Origin: an uncultured Lachnospiraceae bacterium
GTDB taxonomy: Bacteria; Bacillota_A; Clostridia; Lachnospirales; Lachnospiraceae
DNA: 53,769 bases
Reading direction: 5' to 3'
Assembly (NCBI GenBank): GCA_910585355.1
Contig: CAJUDN010000010.1
Location: 1-53,769, forward strand
The position numbers were made by a program, and so were the translations under genes. This document shows, in pieces, positions 7,691 to 15,874 of the stretch (position 1 is its first letter; each line of letters opens with the position of its first letter). Under the pieces are notes generated by a model. The model saw only the letters and a program-made list of their open reading frames with translations, made no database searches and was not told the origin of the DNA.

Positions 7691-8773
7691 ATGGAATACA
7701 GAATTGCTGCCATTTCCGGTGACGGAATCGGACCAGAAATCGTGAGAGAAGCGAAAAAGGTGCTGGACCGCGTGGGTGCGGCATATGGGCATACGTTCTA
7801 TTATGAAGATGTTTTGATGGGGGGAATTTCCATTGATACCTACGGTGTGCCCCTTACGGATGAGGCTTTGGAAACCGCCAGAAAGAGCGATTCCGTTCTT
7901 CTGGGCGCTGTGGGAGGAAATGTGGGAAATTCCCGCTGGTATGATGTGGCTCCTGATTTAAGACCGGAGGCCGGTCTTCTGGCGATTCGAAAGGGACTTA
8001 ATCTGTTTGCCAATATCCGTCCGGCCTATCTTTATGACGGACTTCATGAGGCATGCCCCTTAAAGAAGGAAATTATTGGAAACGGCTTTGACATGGTAAT
8101 TGTGAGAGAGCTGACCGGAGGATTGTATTTTGGCGAACGCCGCACCGAAGAGGTGAATGGGATGATGCAGGCGACCGATACCCTGGTTTACAATGAGAAT
8201 GAAATCCGCCGGGTGGCTGTGAAGGCCTTTGATATTGCCATGAAGAGAAAGAAAAAGGTTACAAGCGTTGATAAGGCTAACGTACTGGATTCCTCCAGGC
8301 TCTGGAGAAAGGTGGTGGCCCAGGTGGCCGTGGATTATCCGGAGGTAACACTAGAGAATATGCTGGTGGATAACTGTGCCATGCAGCTTGTGATGAATCC
8401 GGGACAGTTCGACGTGATCCTGACAGAAAATATGTTTGGCGACATTCTGTCCGACGAGGCCAGTATGATCACCGGTTCTATTGGGATGTTGTCTTCTGCA
8501 AGCCTGAATGAAGGAAAATTCGGTCTCTATGAGCCCAGCCATGGCTCCGCCCCGGATATTGCTGGAAAAGGAATTGCAAACCCCATCGCCACCATTCTGT
8601 CCGCCGCCATGATGCTTCGCTTCTCCTTTGATCTTGATAAGGAAGCGGATGCCGTGGAGAATGCCGTGCGGAAAACGCTGGCGGACGGATACAGGACCGT
8701 GGACATTATGGCCGGAGGAATGACGGAGGTAGGAACCACGCAGATGGGCGATCTGATTTGTGCAAGAATCTAA
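7691..8773 (+). CDS. leuB: 3-isopropylmalate dehydrogenase
   Basis: 360 residues, decarboxylating NAD-dependent dehydrogenase that makes 2-oxoisocaproate, the third step of leucine synthesis. Seen: N-terminal ISGDGIGPE, the substrate region with LRPEAGLLAIRKGLNLFANIRP, catalytic Tyr/Lys (RELTGGLYFGER; VTSVDKANVL), metal-binding aspartates in FGDILSDEAS and the cofactor-binding GLYEPSHGSAPDIAGKG. The start MEYRIAAISGDG is chosen because it matches the family's N-terminus and follows ACGGAGG; the frame is open 27 codons further up but without a better site. It stands alone, without leuACD, and ends before a terminator at 8898, so it is a single-gene unit. Confidence 0.95.
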   Translation: MEYRIAAISGDGIGPEIVREAKKVLDRVGAAYGHTFYYEDVLMGGISIDTYGVPLTDEALETARKSDSVLLGAVGGNVGNSRWYDVAPDLRPEAGLLAIRKGLNLFANIRPAYLYDGLHEACPLKKEIIGNGFDMVIVRELTGGLYFGERRTEEVNGMMQATDTLVYNENEIRRVAVKAFDIAMKRKKKVTSVDKANVLDSSRLWRKVVAQVAVDYPEVTLENMLVDNCAMQLVMNPGQFDVILTENMFGDILSDEASMITGSIGMLSSASLNEGKFGLYEPSHGSAPDIAGKGIANPIATILSAAMMLRFSFDLDKEADAVENAVRKTLADGYRTVDIMAGGMTEVGTTQMGDLICARI

Positions 8774-8897
8774 TACTGCCTTGCGGAAATTCCGGTGAAT
8801 GAAAGCTGAGTATTCTGGACTTGTGCAATCGGGAAGAGTTTTCATGTCAATATATGACTTTGGAATCCGAAAAGATTTCAGAAGGATGGTCTGTCAC

Positions 8898-8936
8898 AAA
8901 AAATGCAGAAATGATTCATATTCCTGCATTTTTTTA
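8898..8936 (+). terminator. Terminator after leuB
   Basis: Stem AAAAATGCAG / CTGCATTTTT with a T-run, between leuB and serC. The remaining sequence to 9000 is AT-rich and probably contains the serC promoter, which I could not place securely. Confidence 0.75.
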
Positions 8937-9000
8937 TTGTATTGCCATATTGTTTATGTTAGGATAAACAAAATTCTAAAAAGAAAAGGAGGAAACAGGC

Positions 9001-10092
9001 ATGAGCAGAGTGTATAATTTTTCGGCCGGTCCGGCTGTTCTTCCGGAAGAGGTATTAAAAGAGGCGGCGGCGGAAATGCTGGATTATAATGGAACTGGTA
9101 TGTCGGTGATGGAAATGAGCCACCGCTCCAGGGCCTTTGAAGAGATTATTGAAACGGCGGAACAGGACTTGAGGGATCTGTTGGGGATTCCGGATCAATA
9201 TAAGGTTTTGTTTTTGCAGGGCGGCGCTCATCAGCAGTTTGCGGCAGTTCCCTTAAATCTCATGAAAAACCGTGTAGGTGATTATATTATCACAGGACAA
9301 TGGGCGAAAAGGGCGTGGAAGGAAGCAAAGCTTTATGGAACCGCCAATGTCCTGGCGTCCAGTGAGGACAGAAACTTCAGTTATATCCCGGACTGCTCCG
9401 ATCTTCCCGTGGATGAAAAGGCGGATTACGTTTACATCTGCGAAAATAATACCATCTACGGGACGAAATATCGTACGCTCCCCAATACGAAGGGAAAGCC
9501 CCTTGTATCAGATGTCTCCTCCTGTTTTCTATCGGAACCCATGGACGTGACAAAATACGGTCTGGTCTATGGCGGCGTTCAGAAAAACATCGGCCCTGCC
9601 GGTGTGGTTATCGTAATTATCCGGGAAGATCTTCTTAATGACAATGTTCTTCCGGAGACGCCGACAATTCTCCGGTATAAAGTTCAGGCGGATGCCAATT
9701 CCCTCTACAATACGCCTCCATGCTATGGAATCTATATCTGCGGCAAGGTGTTTCAATGGCTGAAAAAACAGGGCGGTTTGCGTGTGATGAAAGAGAGGAA
9801 TGAGCGGAAGGCGAAGATACTTTACGATTATCTGGATTCCAGTTCCATGTTCCATGGGACGGTAAAGAAGGAGGACCGCTCCCTTATGAATGTTCCGTTT
9901 GTGACAGGAGATAAGGAGCTGGACGCTTTGTTTGTGAAGGAGGCAGAGGCCAGGGGATTCGTGAATTTAAAGGGCCACCGCACTGTGGGAGGCATGAGGG
10001 CCAGCATTTATAACGCCATGCCCCAGGAGGGCGTCAGAAAACTAAAGGAATTCATGGAGGAGTTTGAACAGAGCTATGGAAGGGAGGCGTAA
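9001..10092 (+). CDS. serC: Phosphoserine aminotransferase
   Basis: 363 residues, a PLP enzyme converting 3-phosphohydroxypyruvate and glutamate to phosphoserine, second step of serine synthesis. Starts with the family hallmark YNFSAGPAVLPEEVL; the cofactor lysine is Lys195 in YGGVQKNIGPAG; substrate-binding residues include the HxxR of SHRSRAFEE. Normal length for the family. Start follows AGGAGG by 7 nt. The next gene, serA, begins 3 nt after its stop, giving the operon serC-serA-DUF1015. Confidence 0.97.
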   Translation: MSRVYNFSAGPAVLPEEVLKEAAAEMLDYNGTGMSVMEMSHRSRAFEEIIETAEQDLRDLLGIPDQYKVLFLQGGAHQQFAAVPLNLMKNRVGDYIITGQWAKRAWKEAKLYGTANVLASSEDRNFSYIPDCSDLPVDEKADYVYICENNTIYGTKYRTLPNTKGKPLVSDVSSCFLSEPMDVTKYGLVYGGVQKNIGPAGVVIVIIREDLLNDNVLPETPTILRYKVQADANSLYNTPPCYGIYICGKVFQWLKKQGGLRVMKERNERKAKILYDYLDSSSMFHGTVKKEDRSLMNVPFVTGDKELDALFVKEAEARGFVNLKGHRTVGGMRASIYNAMPQEGVRKLKEFMEEFEQSYGREA

Positions 10093-10095
10093 GGG

Positions 10096-11259
10096 ATGAG
10101 AAAAATATGCTGCTTAAATCCCATTTCCGGCCATGGGCTGGACTGCCTTACAAAAGAATATGAGCTTACAACAAAACTTTCGGAAGCGGAGGGTGTCCTT
10201 GTGCGGAGCGCATCCATGAACGAAATGGAGCTTCCGGAAAATCTCCTGGCAGTGGCCAGGGCCGGCGCCGGAGTCAATAACATCCCCCTGGATGTATGTG
10301 CAAAAAGGGGAATTGTGGTATTCAATACGCCGGGAGCCAACAGAAACGGGGTGAAAGAGCTGGTGATCGCCGGGCTTCTTTTGGCTTCCAGGGATATTAT
10401 CGGAGGCGTGAAGTGGTGCAGGGCTCAGACGGGGACGGATCTGGCCCGGAAGGTGGAACAGGGAAAGAAGGCCTTTGCAGGGTGCGAAATCAAGGGTAAA
10501 AAACTTGGGGTCGTCGGACTCGGGGCAATTGGCTGTGAGGTGGCCAATGCCGCTTGTGACCTGGGGATGGAGGTTTACGGATATGATCCGTTTATCTCTG
10601 TCAATGCCGCCTGGATGCTGTCTTGCTCTGTAAAGCATATTATGGATGCAGATATTATTTACAGAGAATGTGACTATATTACGGTCCATGTACCTCTTTT
10701 GGATTCCACAAGGCATATGATTTCCGAAGAAGCCCTGGATAAGATGAAGAACGGGGTTGTGATTTTAAATTTTGCCAGAGACTTATTGGTGGATGATGAT
10801 GCCATGGAAGCCGCTTTGAAAAGCGGGAAGGTAAAAAAATATGTTACAGACTTTCCAAATGAAAAGACGTTTTCAATGAACGGTGTGATTGCCATTCCTC
10901 ATTTAGGGGCTTCCACCAGAGAAGCGGAGGATAACTGCGCGGTGATGGCAGTGGAGGAGCTGCGAGATTATCTGGAAAACGGAGCCATAAAAAATTCTGT
11001 CAATTATCCGGAGTGCAGTATGGGAGTCTGTACGGAGTGTGCAAGAATCGCCCTTCTTCATGCCAATATCCCCAACATGATCGGCCAGATCGCAGCGATT
11101 CTGGCGGCGGAGAATTTGAACATTGTCAACATGGTGAATAAGAGCAGAGATACATGTGCGTACACGCTTCTGGATTTGGAAACTCCGGTGGAGGCCAGAA
11201 TGGCAGCGATGCTAAAAAATATCAGGGGCATGTATAAGGTGAGGGTGATCAAAGGATAA
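10096..11259 (+). CDS. serA: D-3-phosphoglycerate dehydrogenase with ACT domain
   Basis: 387 residues, NAD-dependent oxidation of 3-phosphoglycerate, the entry step of serine synthesis. The nucleotide-binding fold carries KKLGVVGLGAIGCEVANAA (about residues 135-153) and the catalytic Arg/Glu/His set (ARAGAGVNNI; GAST near residue 275). A C-terminal ACT domain (about 315-387, NMIGQIAAILAAENLNIVNM) is the usual serine-sensing module, suggesting feedback inhibition. It belongs to the short SerA class without the extra substrate-binding domain. Starts 3 nt after serC with GGGAGGCG upstream. Confidence 0.96.
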   Translation: MRKICCLNPISGHGLDCLTKEYELTTKLSEAEGVLVRSASMNEMELPENLLAVARAGAGVNNIPLDVCAKRGIVVFNTPGANRNGVKELVIAGLLLASRDIIGGVKWCRAQTGTDLARKVEQGKKAFAGCEIKGKKLGVVGLGAIGCEVANAACDLGMEVYGYDPFISVNAAWMLSCSVKHIMDADIIYRECDYITVHVPLLDSTRHMISEEALDKMKNGVVILNFARDLLVDDDAMEAALKSGKVKKYVTDFPNEKTFSMNGVIAIPHLGASTREAEDNCAVMAVEELRDYLENGAIKNSVNYPECSMGVCTECARIALLHANIPNMIGQIAAILAAENLNIVNMVNKSRDTCAYTLLDLETPVEARMAAMLKNIRGMYKVRVIKG

Positions 11260-11273
11260 AAGGAGGAAAAAGG

Positions 11274-12509
11274 ATGGCTGTGATAAAACCGTTTGCATGT
11301 GTTCGTCCCGCCAAAGACCTGGTGTCCAAAGTAGCCGCCCTGCCCTATGATGTATATAACAGGGAGGAAGCCAGGAACGAGGTGAAAAAGAATCCCCTGT
11401 CATTTCTGGCCATTGACAGGCCGGACACATTTTTTCCTGACACAGTGGGAAGCTATGAGCCTTGCGTTTACGAAAGGGCCCGCGGGTTATATGAGGAACG
11501 GCTTTCGGACGGGACCTTTCTGAAGGAGGAAAAGGCGGCATTTTACCTTTATGAGCTGACCATGGACGGCCGCTCCCAGACGGGAGTTGTGGCATGTTCG
11601 TCGGTTGACGATTATTTAAAGAATGTGATTAAAAAGCATGAAAACACCAGAGAGGAGAAGGAGCAAGACAGAATTGCCCATATTGATTTCCTGAATGCCC
11701 AGACAGGGCCGATTTTCCTCACCTACCGCCCGGTAAGACGGCTGAAGGAGCTGACGGAGCAGGAGAAACAGAGGGAGCCGCTTTATGACTTTGTGTCGGA
11801 GGACGGAATCGGGCACAGGATATGGAAGGTGGAAAACATGGCCGCGGGGCAGGAGATGGAAAAGGAATTTGAGAAGATTCCTGCCACATACATCGCGGAC
11901 GGGCATCACCGGGCGGCGTCGGCAGTGAAAGTGGCCCTGAAGCGGAGAGAGCAGTATCCGTGTAAAGGAGCTAATGCGGAGTTCAATTTTTTTCTGTCTG
12001 TGCTGTTTCCCGCCGATGAGCTGATGATTCTTCCCTATAACCGGGTGGTGAAGGACTTAAACGGCAGATCGCCAGAGGAATTTCTGGAGGAAATTTCCAG
12101 GGACTTCTATGTGAAGAAACTGGGAACAGAGGCCTTTGCCCCCAAAGAGAAAGGCAGCTTTGGAATGTATCTGGAAGGGAACTGGTATGAGCTTTCCCTA
12201 AAAAGCGGGATGTTACCCGAGAATCCGGTGGAGGCTTTGGACGTTTCCATGCTCCAGGACCGCCTGCTGGGGCCGGTGCTCGGAATCAGGGATGTAAGGA
12301 AGGACAAACGGATTGATTTTGTGGGCGGAATCAGGGGACTTTCTGAGCTGGAGCGGAGGGCAAACTGTGACATGCGGGTGGCTTTTTCCATGTACCCCAC
12401 ATCCATGGAGGAACTGCTTTCCGTGGCGGACGCAGGGCTCCTCATGCCGCCTAAATCCACATGGTTTGAGCCGAAGCTGCGGAGCGGGATCTTTATCCAC
12501 CAGTTATAG
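11274..12509 (+). CDS. DUF1015 family protein, serine-operon associated
   Basis: 411 residues of the DUF1015 family, commonly found beside serA-serC in Clostridia. Function not established. Conserved stretches seen: VAALPYDVYNREEA (21-34), KKHENTREEKEQDR (120-133) and YIADGHHRAA (206-215). The DGHHR motif resembles the nucleotide-handling motif of ParB/sulfiredoxin-fold proteins, a fold that includes the archaeal serine kinase SerK; this is a motif-level resemblance only. There is no serB (phosphoserine phosphatase) in this operon, so a phosphoserine-related reaction would fit the context. Start follows AGGAGG, 14 nt after serA. No signal or membrane segment. Confidence 0.88.
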   Translation: MAVIKPFACVRPAKDLVSKVAALPYDVYNREEARNEVKKNPLSFLAIDRPDTFFPDTVGSYEPCVYERARGLYEERLSDGTFLKEEKAAFYLYELTMDGRSQTGVVACSSVDDYLKNVIKKHENTREEKEQDRIAHIDFLNAQTGPIFLTYRPVRRLKELTEQEKQREPLYDFVSEDGIGHRIWKVENMAAGQEMEKEFEKIPATYIADGHHRAASAVKVALKRREQYPCKGANAEFNFFLSVLFPADELMILPYNRVVKDLNGRSPEEFLEEISRDFYVKKLGTEAFAPKEKGSFGMYLEGNWYELSLKSGMLPENPVEALDVSMLQDRLLGPVLGIRDVRKDKRIDFVGGIRGLSELERRANCDMRVAFSMYPTSMEELLSVADAGLLMPPKSTWFEPKLRSGIFIHQL

Positions 12510-12552
12510 GAATAAGACGGGGAAGCTTTCGCATACAATGTACCCAGAACGT

Positions 12553-12591
12553 AACGGTTCCGTATTTTCACGGCAGATCTGCCGAACCGTT
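12553..12591. repeat. Nested inverted repeat between DUF1015 and dedA-like gene
   Basis: Outer arms AACGGTTC / GAACCGTT enclose the 14-bp perfect palindrome CGGCAGATCTGCCG (12571-12584). No T-run follows, so it is a weak terminator at best; it shares the GAACNGTT ends with other intergenic elements in this window. Confidence 0.6.
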
Positions 12592-12619
12592 ATTCCAGAA
12601 CACATGTGGGAGGCGCCGT

Positions 12620-13228
12620 ATGCAGGAGATACTTCTGAACTTTCTGGGGGAATACGGGGCGTTTGCCGTATTCCTTCTTATTTTAATAGAAAATTTATTT
12701 CCGCCCATTCCATCGGAAGTGATTCTGACCTTTGGAGGGGTCATGACTACCTGTACCAGACTGACGATGCCTGAGGTCATTTTATCTGCAACGGCAGGGT
12801 CTGTGCTGGGGGCCCTTCTGCTATATGGGGCAGGATATCTGATTCCGGAGGATTTACTGAGCCGGATAGCGTCGGGCCCTTTGGGACGCATGCTGCATTT
12901 CGAACCGGAGGATGTGGAGTTAGCGAAACGGTGGTTCCTGGAAAAGGGAACGGCGGCGGTTTTTCTGTGCCGCCTGGTCCCCATCGTGCGGAGTCTGATT
13001 TCCATTCCTGCCGGCATTTCTAAAATGAGGCTGCTTCCATTCCTTTTTCTGACAGCGGCCGGGAGCCTTCTCTGGAATACGGCGCTGGTTTTTCTGGGAA
13101 GGACTGCTGGAAATTCCTGGGAAAAGGTTACGGCCGCGTTGGGAGTATATTCCAATGTATTTCTGGTGATCCTCGGAAGCGGAATGCTCCTGGTTGTGAT
13201 GGTTTGGCAGATAAAAACAGATAAATAA
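12620..13228 (+). CDS. DedA family membrane protein
   Basis: 202 residues with about five hydrophobic segments. Family signatures are ENLFPPIPSEVIL near residues 22-34 and the GAxxLYGAGY and CRLVPIVRSLISIPAG motifs (the latter about 114-129). DedA proteins are polytopic inner-membrane proteins needed for envelope integrity, and several act as lipid-carrier flippases; substrate here is unknown. Start follows GGGAGGCG. It may be co-transcribed with the serine operon through the hairpin at 12553. Confidence 0.9.
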   Translation: MQEILLNFLGEYGAFAVFLLILIENLFPPIPSEVILTFGGVMTTCTRLTMPEVILSATAGSVLGALLLYGAGYLIPEDLLSRIASGPLGRMLHFEPEDVELAKRWFLEKGTAAVFLCRLVPIVRSLISIPAGISKMRLLPFLFLTAAGSLLWNTALVFLGRTAGNSWEKVTAALGVYSNVFLVILGSGMLLVVMVWQIKTDK

Positions 13229-13301
13229 TTTGAATAGTTCTATACAATTAGAAAATTAACAAACAACTATAAATTTTTCTTTTAATTTTTATAAAAAGGT
13301 A

Positions 13302-13330
13302 TTGACAAAAAGAAAGTGTTCGTCTATAAT
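13302..13330 (+). promoter_or_regulatory. Consensus sigma-A promoter of an orphan transcript
   Basis: TTGACA (13302-13307), 17-bp spacer, TATAAT (13325-13330): a perfect match to the housekeeping consensus, the strongest promoter in the window, with no convincing gene downstream. Confidence 0.85.
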
Positions 13331-13336
13331 AAAGAC

Positions 13337-13725
13337 AACACAAAGAAAGAGAGAACAGACCAATGAAATAGTAAGTCTAAAAAATCTAAGTAAAGGAGGT
13401 ACAGACCACCGAACACATAAAATTCGTTTAGCTTTTAAATAATAAAAGTCTAAACAAAGGAAAAACACAAAACCGGAAAAATGAATGAAAAAAGGTTATC
13501 TGATATTCCTTAAAGATATGACGAGAAAGTATCAATAAGAGAAATACAATAATCGATATGAAAATGAGAAAAGAACAAAGAATGATAATTCAGAAAGCCG
13601 GTAGTGTGGGAAAAAAATTAATATAGATAAAAACCCGAAAGAGAGGAACGTCCAATGGACAACGAAATGTAAAGTGGGTATCGGAGAAACTAAAAAGATT
13701 TTTTCGGTACCCACTAAATTTTTGC
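13337..13725 (+). ncRNA. Candidate structured or regulatory RNA, about 390 nt
   Basis: The segment between the consensus promoter and a terminator hairpin (13674-13714, GTGGGTA / TACCCAC followed by TAAATTTTTGCTTTT) is A-rich on the plus strand and lacks a credible protein gene: the longest ATG frames are 10 and 22 codons (13481, 13558) without ribosome binding sites. It contains a strong internal hairpin GTTTAGCTTTT / AAAAGTCTAAAC (13429-13458) and an AAAGGAGGT at 13392-13400 that is not followed by a start codon. The next gene is convergent, so this is not a leader. I did not recognise RNase P, tmRNA, SRP RNA or 6S RNA. Confidence 0.5.
13674..13725 (+). terminator. Terminator of the orphan transcript
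   Basis: Stem GTGGGTA / TACCCAC with a U-rich tail, immediately before the convergent radical SAM gene. Confidence 0.7.
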
Positions 13726-13735
13726 TTTTAAAGCT

Positions 13736-14638
13736 TCAGACTCCGCTTAGATCAAAGGGCGGGGTATATTCTTCTTTTGCACTGCTTTTTTCCTGCATAT
13801 ATCCATTCATAAGGCCCAGTTCGATGGCTGTATCCACTACTTTTTCATATTCATAGGTTGTAATCCGGCGATTGATTTCCGGATATATGCCGCTCTTATA
13901 AAAGGGCGTATACTGGCTCATGAGACTCAGAAGATACTGGTTTTCCGGCAGGGACTCCTTCATCCAGTGCAGAAGTTTTATGGAATCTTCCTTGGCTCCG
14001 GGGAGGACCATGTGGCGGATAATAACGCCTTTTTTCAACAGGGAAGGAGAATCAGGATTCCAGGTGAGGCCTCCCGCCAGACGAATCATCTCGGTGATGG
14101 CAGCGGAAGCGTTGGAAAAATAATCCTTGGCAGCAGAGTATTTTCTAGAAAGATTTCTGTCGAAGTATTTTAAGTCCGGTAAATAAATATCTATGTAGCC
14201 GGAATATTCCCTGAGGGTTTCCGGGCGTTCATACCCGCCGCAGTTGTAAACGATTGGGATGACAAGGCGTCCCTTTATCAAATCCAGGGCCTCTTTAACA
14301 GAGGGAAGATATTGGGTGGCGGTGACCAGGTTTATATTGTGGGCGCCCTGGCTCTGGAGCTCCAGGAAGATTTCTGAAAGCCGTTTCACGGTAATTTCCC
14401 TGCCAAAATTTTCATGGCTTAAGGTGTAATTCTGACAGAAAATACATTTTAGGGTGCAGCCGGAAAAAAACACGGCTCCGCTTCCGTTTTCACCGCTGAT
14501 ACAGGGTTCTTCCCAGAGATGGAGGGCGGCTCTGGCTACTTTCACGGCGGCGCCGGTCTGGCAGAATCCCAGGGACTTTGTGCGGTTTATACCGCACATT
14601 CTGGGGCAGAGCGTACAGGACTCATAGGCTGTGGACAT
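13736..14638 (-). CDS. Radical SAM protein, PflA-like (COG1313 type)
   Basis: 300 residues. The radical S-adenosylmethionine cluster motif CxxxCxxC is present as Cys61, Cys65, Cys68 (FFSGCTLKCIFCQNY). An N-terminal cysteine-rich segment (Cys8, Cys11, Cys15, Cys26) may hold a second iron-sulfur site. The family is annotated as putative pyruvate-formate-lyase-activating-like, but it lacks a glycyl-radical enzyme neighbour here and its substrate is unknown. Conserved YNCGGYERPETL and LPDLKYF stretches match this family and not true PflA. Start at ATG after GGAGGTATG. Convergent to the orphan RNA. Confidence 0.85.
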   Translation of the reverse strand: MSTAYESCTLCPRMCGINRTKSLGFCQTGAAVKVARAALHLWEEPCISGENGSGAVFFSGCTLKCIFCQNYTLSHENFGREITVKRLSEIFLELQSQGAHNINLVTATQYLPSVKEALDLIKGRLVIPIVYNCGGYERPETLREYSGYIDIYLPDLKYFDRNLSRKYSAAKDYFSNASAAITEMIRLAGGLTWNPDSPSLLKKGVIIRHMVLPGAKEDSIKLLHWMKESLPENQYLLSLMSQYTPFYKSGIYPEINRRITTYEYEKVVDTAIELGLMNGYMQEKSSAKEEYTPPFDLSGV

Positions 14639-14663
14639 AAATCATACCTCCAAAATATGTAGG

Positions 14664-14713
14664 GCGCCAGGACGGGCAAAGTCCTGAAAGCGCGGTCGCT
14701 GCCGGCCTGGCGC
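14664..14713. repeat. Intergenic hairpin
   Basis: GCGCCAGG / CCTGGCGC, perfect 8-bp arms with a GC-rich interior, between two minus-strand genes; no T-run. Confidence 0.5.
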
Positions 14714-14727
14714 TCTAAAGCCGGATA

Positions 14728-14919
14728 TCAGCCGCCTTTTTCTGGATCATGTAAATGCTCCGGAAGAAACTGGTAAAGCTGATTATAGTGTTCCACTTCG
14801 GCATCGGACTGAGGCAGGGATGGAATTAACCCTGTGCAGTCCATGGTGGAGCAGGAATGGATGTCAATGTCATAGTCTTCATGATGGGAAGAGCGGACAT
14901 TGTGGTTTTTTGAACTCAT
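14728..14919 (-). CDS. Small protein of unknown function, 63 residues
   Basis: I do not recognise the family. Start at 14919 (MSSKNHNVRSSHHED) is chosen because GGGGTGAT precedes it; an upstream in-frame ATG lies in a hairpin region. The product is histidine- and acidic-rich at the N-terminus with two cysteines (HSCSTMDCTG) spaced as a possible metal site, no membrane segment. The codon use and compact layout between two minus-strand genes favour a real gene. Confidence 0.6.
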   Translation of the reverse strand: MSSKNHNVRSSHHEDYDIDIHSCSTMDCTGLIPSLPQSDAEVEHYNQLYQFLPEHLHDPEKGG

Positions 14920-15060
14920 GTGTATCACCCCGTGCCTTATTGTGCCGGGAGATGAAAAAAACATACATGGATAGTTTTTCCACTGTCCTGTATGTATGAT
15001 ATGGCAAAACGCCGCAGGACAGCGTGTCCCGCTTAGACATATTCATTCGCAGGACGGATT

Positions 15061-15552
15061 TTAATTTAACCAGCTGCAGATGATAGACCATTCCAGTACA
15101 AGGCGGTCCAGAGACCAAGCGGCATTGGCCGGGCTGGTAGACGGCAGGCGAATGGCAGATTTTAATGTGTTTTTCTCCTGATATTTCCGGTAATACTGAT
15201 AAGAGGCACCGCCGTTGCAGAAAATCTGCCTTACAGCGCTTTCTGAAAGAAGCTTAGAAAGATCGTTGGGAACCACATTTTTTATGGAGCTGTCGCTGGA
15301 GCCTTCGATGGTACAGGATGCAATCACATCCCAGACAGCAATATGTTTTTTTAAAAGAAACTGTTTTTTTTCTTCAATGGTTTCGGGAAGAGGTTCCTTT
15401 GTTACGCCGGCCAGAACTTTCCAAAAACGGTTTTGAGGATGGTGATAGAAAAAATGTCCTTCTCTGGATTTTACAGACGGAAAGGAACCTAGGATAAGAA
15501 TTTTTGAGCCGGAATCATAAACCGGCGGAATCGGATGAATCACCTGTTCCAA
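15061..15552 (-). CDS. Hypoxanthine/uracil-type mismatch DNA glycosylase
   Basis: 163 residues of the uracil-DNA-glycosylase superfamily, DNA-deoxyinosine glycosylase type. Seen: IHPIPPVYD at the start, ILGSFPSVKSREGHFFYHHPQNRFW (motif A region, about 18-41), IAVWDVIASC, and the C-terminal LPSTSPANA loop that inserts into the DNA helix. It removes deaminated bases such as hypoxanthine or uracil. The start is taken as TTG at 15552 because GGAAGGAGG precedes it and family members begin just ahead of IHPIPPVYD; an ATG seven codons upstream would put the ribosome binding site inside the coding region. The 5' end lies in the 62-bp tandem repeat. Confidence 0.88.
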   Translation of the reverse strand: MEQVIHPIPPVYDSGSKILILGSFPSVKSREGHFFYHHPQNRFWKVLAGVTKEPLPETIEEKKQFLLKKHIAVWDVIASCTIEGSSDSSIKNVVPNDLSKLLSESAVRQIFCNGGASYQYYRKYQEKNTLKSAIRLPSTSPANAAWSLDRLVLEWSIICSWLN

Positions 15553-15570
15553 AACAGTATGGCCTCCTTC

Positions 15571-15694
15571 CATTGTCGTGCGAAGCACGTCAGCCCGAAA
15601 GGGCATAAGTTACGGTGTACTCGGAGGGTATTCATTGTCGTGCGAAGCACGCCCGCCCGAAAGGGCATAAGTTACGGTGTACCCGGAGGGTATC
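15571..15694. repeat. Two tandem copies of a 62-bp double-hairpin repeat
   Basis: Units 15571-15632 and 15633-15694 are about 94% identical. Each begins CATTGTCGTGC, holds the hairpins CGTGCgaaGCACG and GCCCgaaaGGGC, then a shared GGCATAAGTTACGGTGTAC tail. On the minus strand the first unit's end supplies the upstream region of the glycosylase gene. No spacers or cas genes, so not CRISPR. Confidence 0.85.
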
Positions 15695-15765
15695 CATATT
15701 TCCCATATAGTATGACAAAAAAGAGAGATTTTGTCAAAGAAAAAACAAATTTTATACTTTTTTTA

Positions 15766-15794
15766 TTGCCATATGGGGAAACTCAAACTATAAT
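15766..15794 (+). promoter_or_regulatory. ftsH promoter
   Basis: TTGCCA (15766-15771), 17 bp, TATAAT (15789-15794); about 75 nt leader before the ftsH start. Confidence 0.75.
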
Positions 15795-15874
15795 AGATAA
15801 GTGCTGTTAAATCATGGAAATTCATATTCTTATCATGGTTTTCCAGTATATGTGATAGAATTGGAGAAGCATTT

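Noticed and set aside
8799..9017. 72-codon frame between leuB and serC
   Set aside because: Runs through the leuB terminator and into serC, no ribosome site.
13558..13626. 22-residue basic peptide in the orphan transcript
   Set aside because: No Shine-Dalgarno in front of the ATG and no way to show conservation; kept as part of the RNA candidate.
15571..15694. Possible CRISPR array
   Set aside because: Only two directly adjoining 62-bp units, no spacers and no cas genes.
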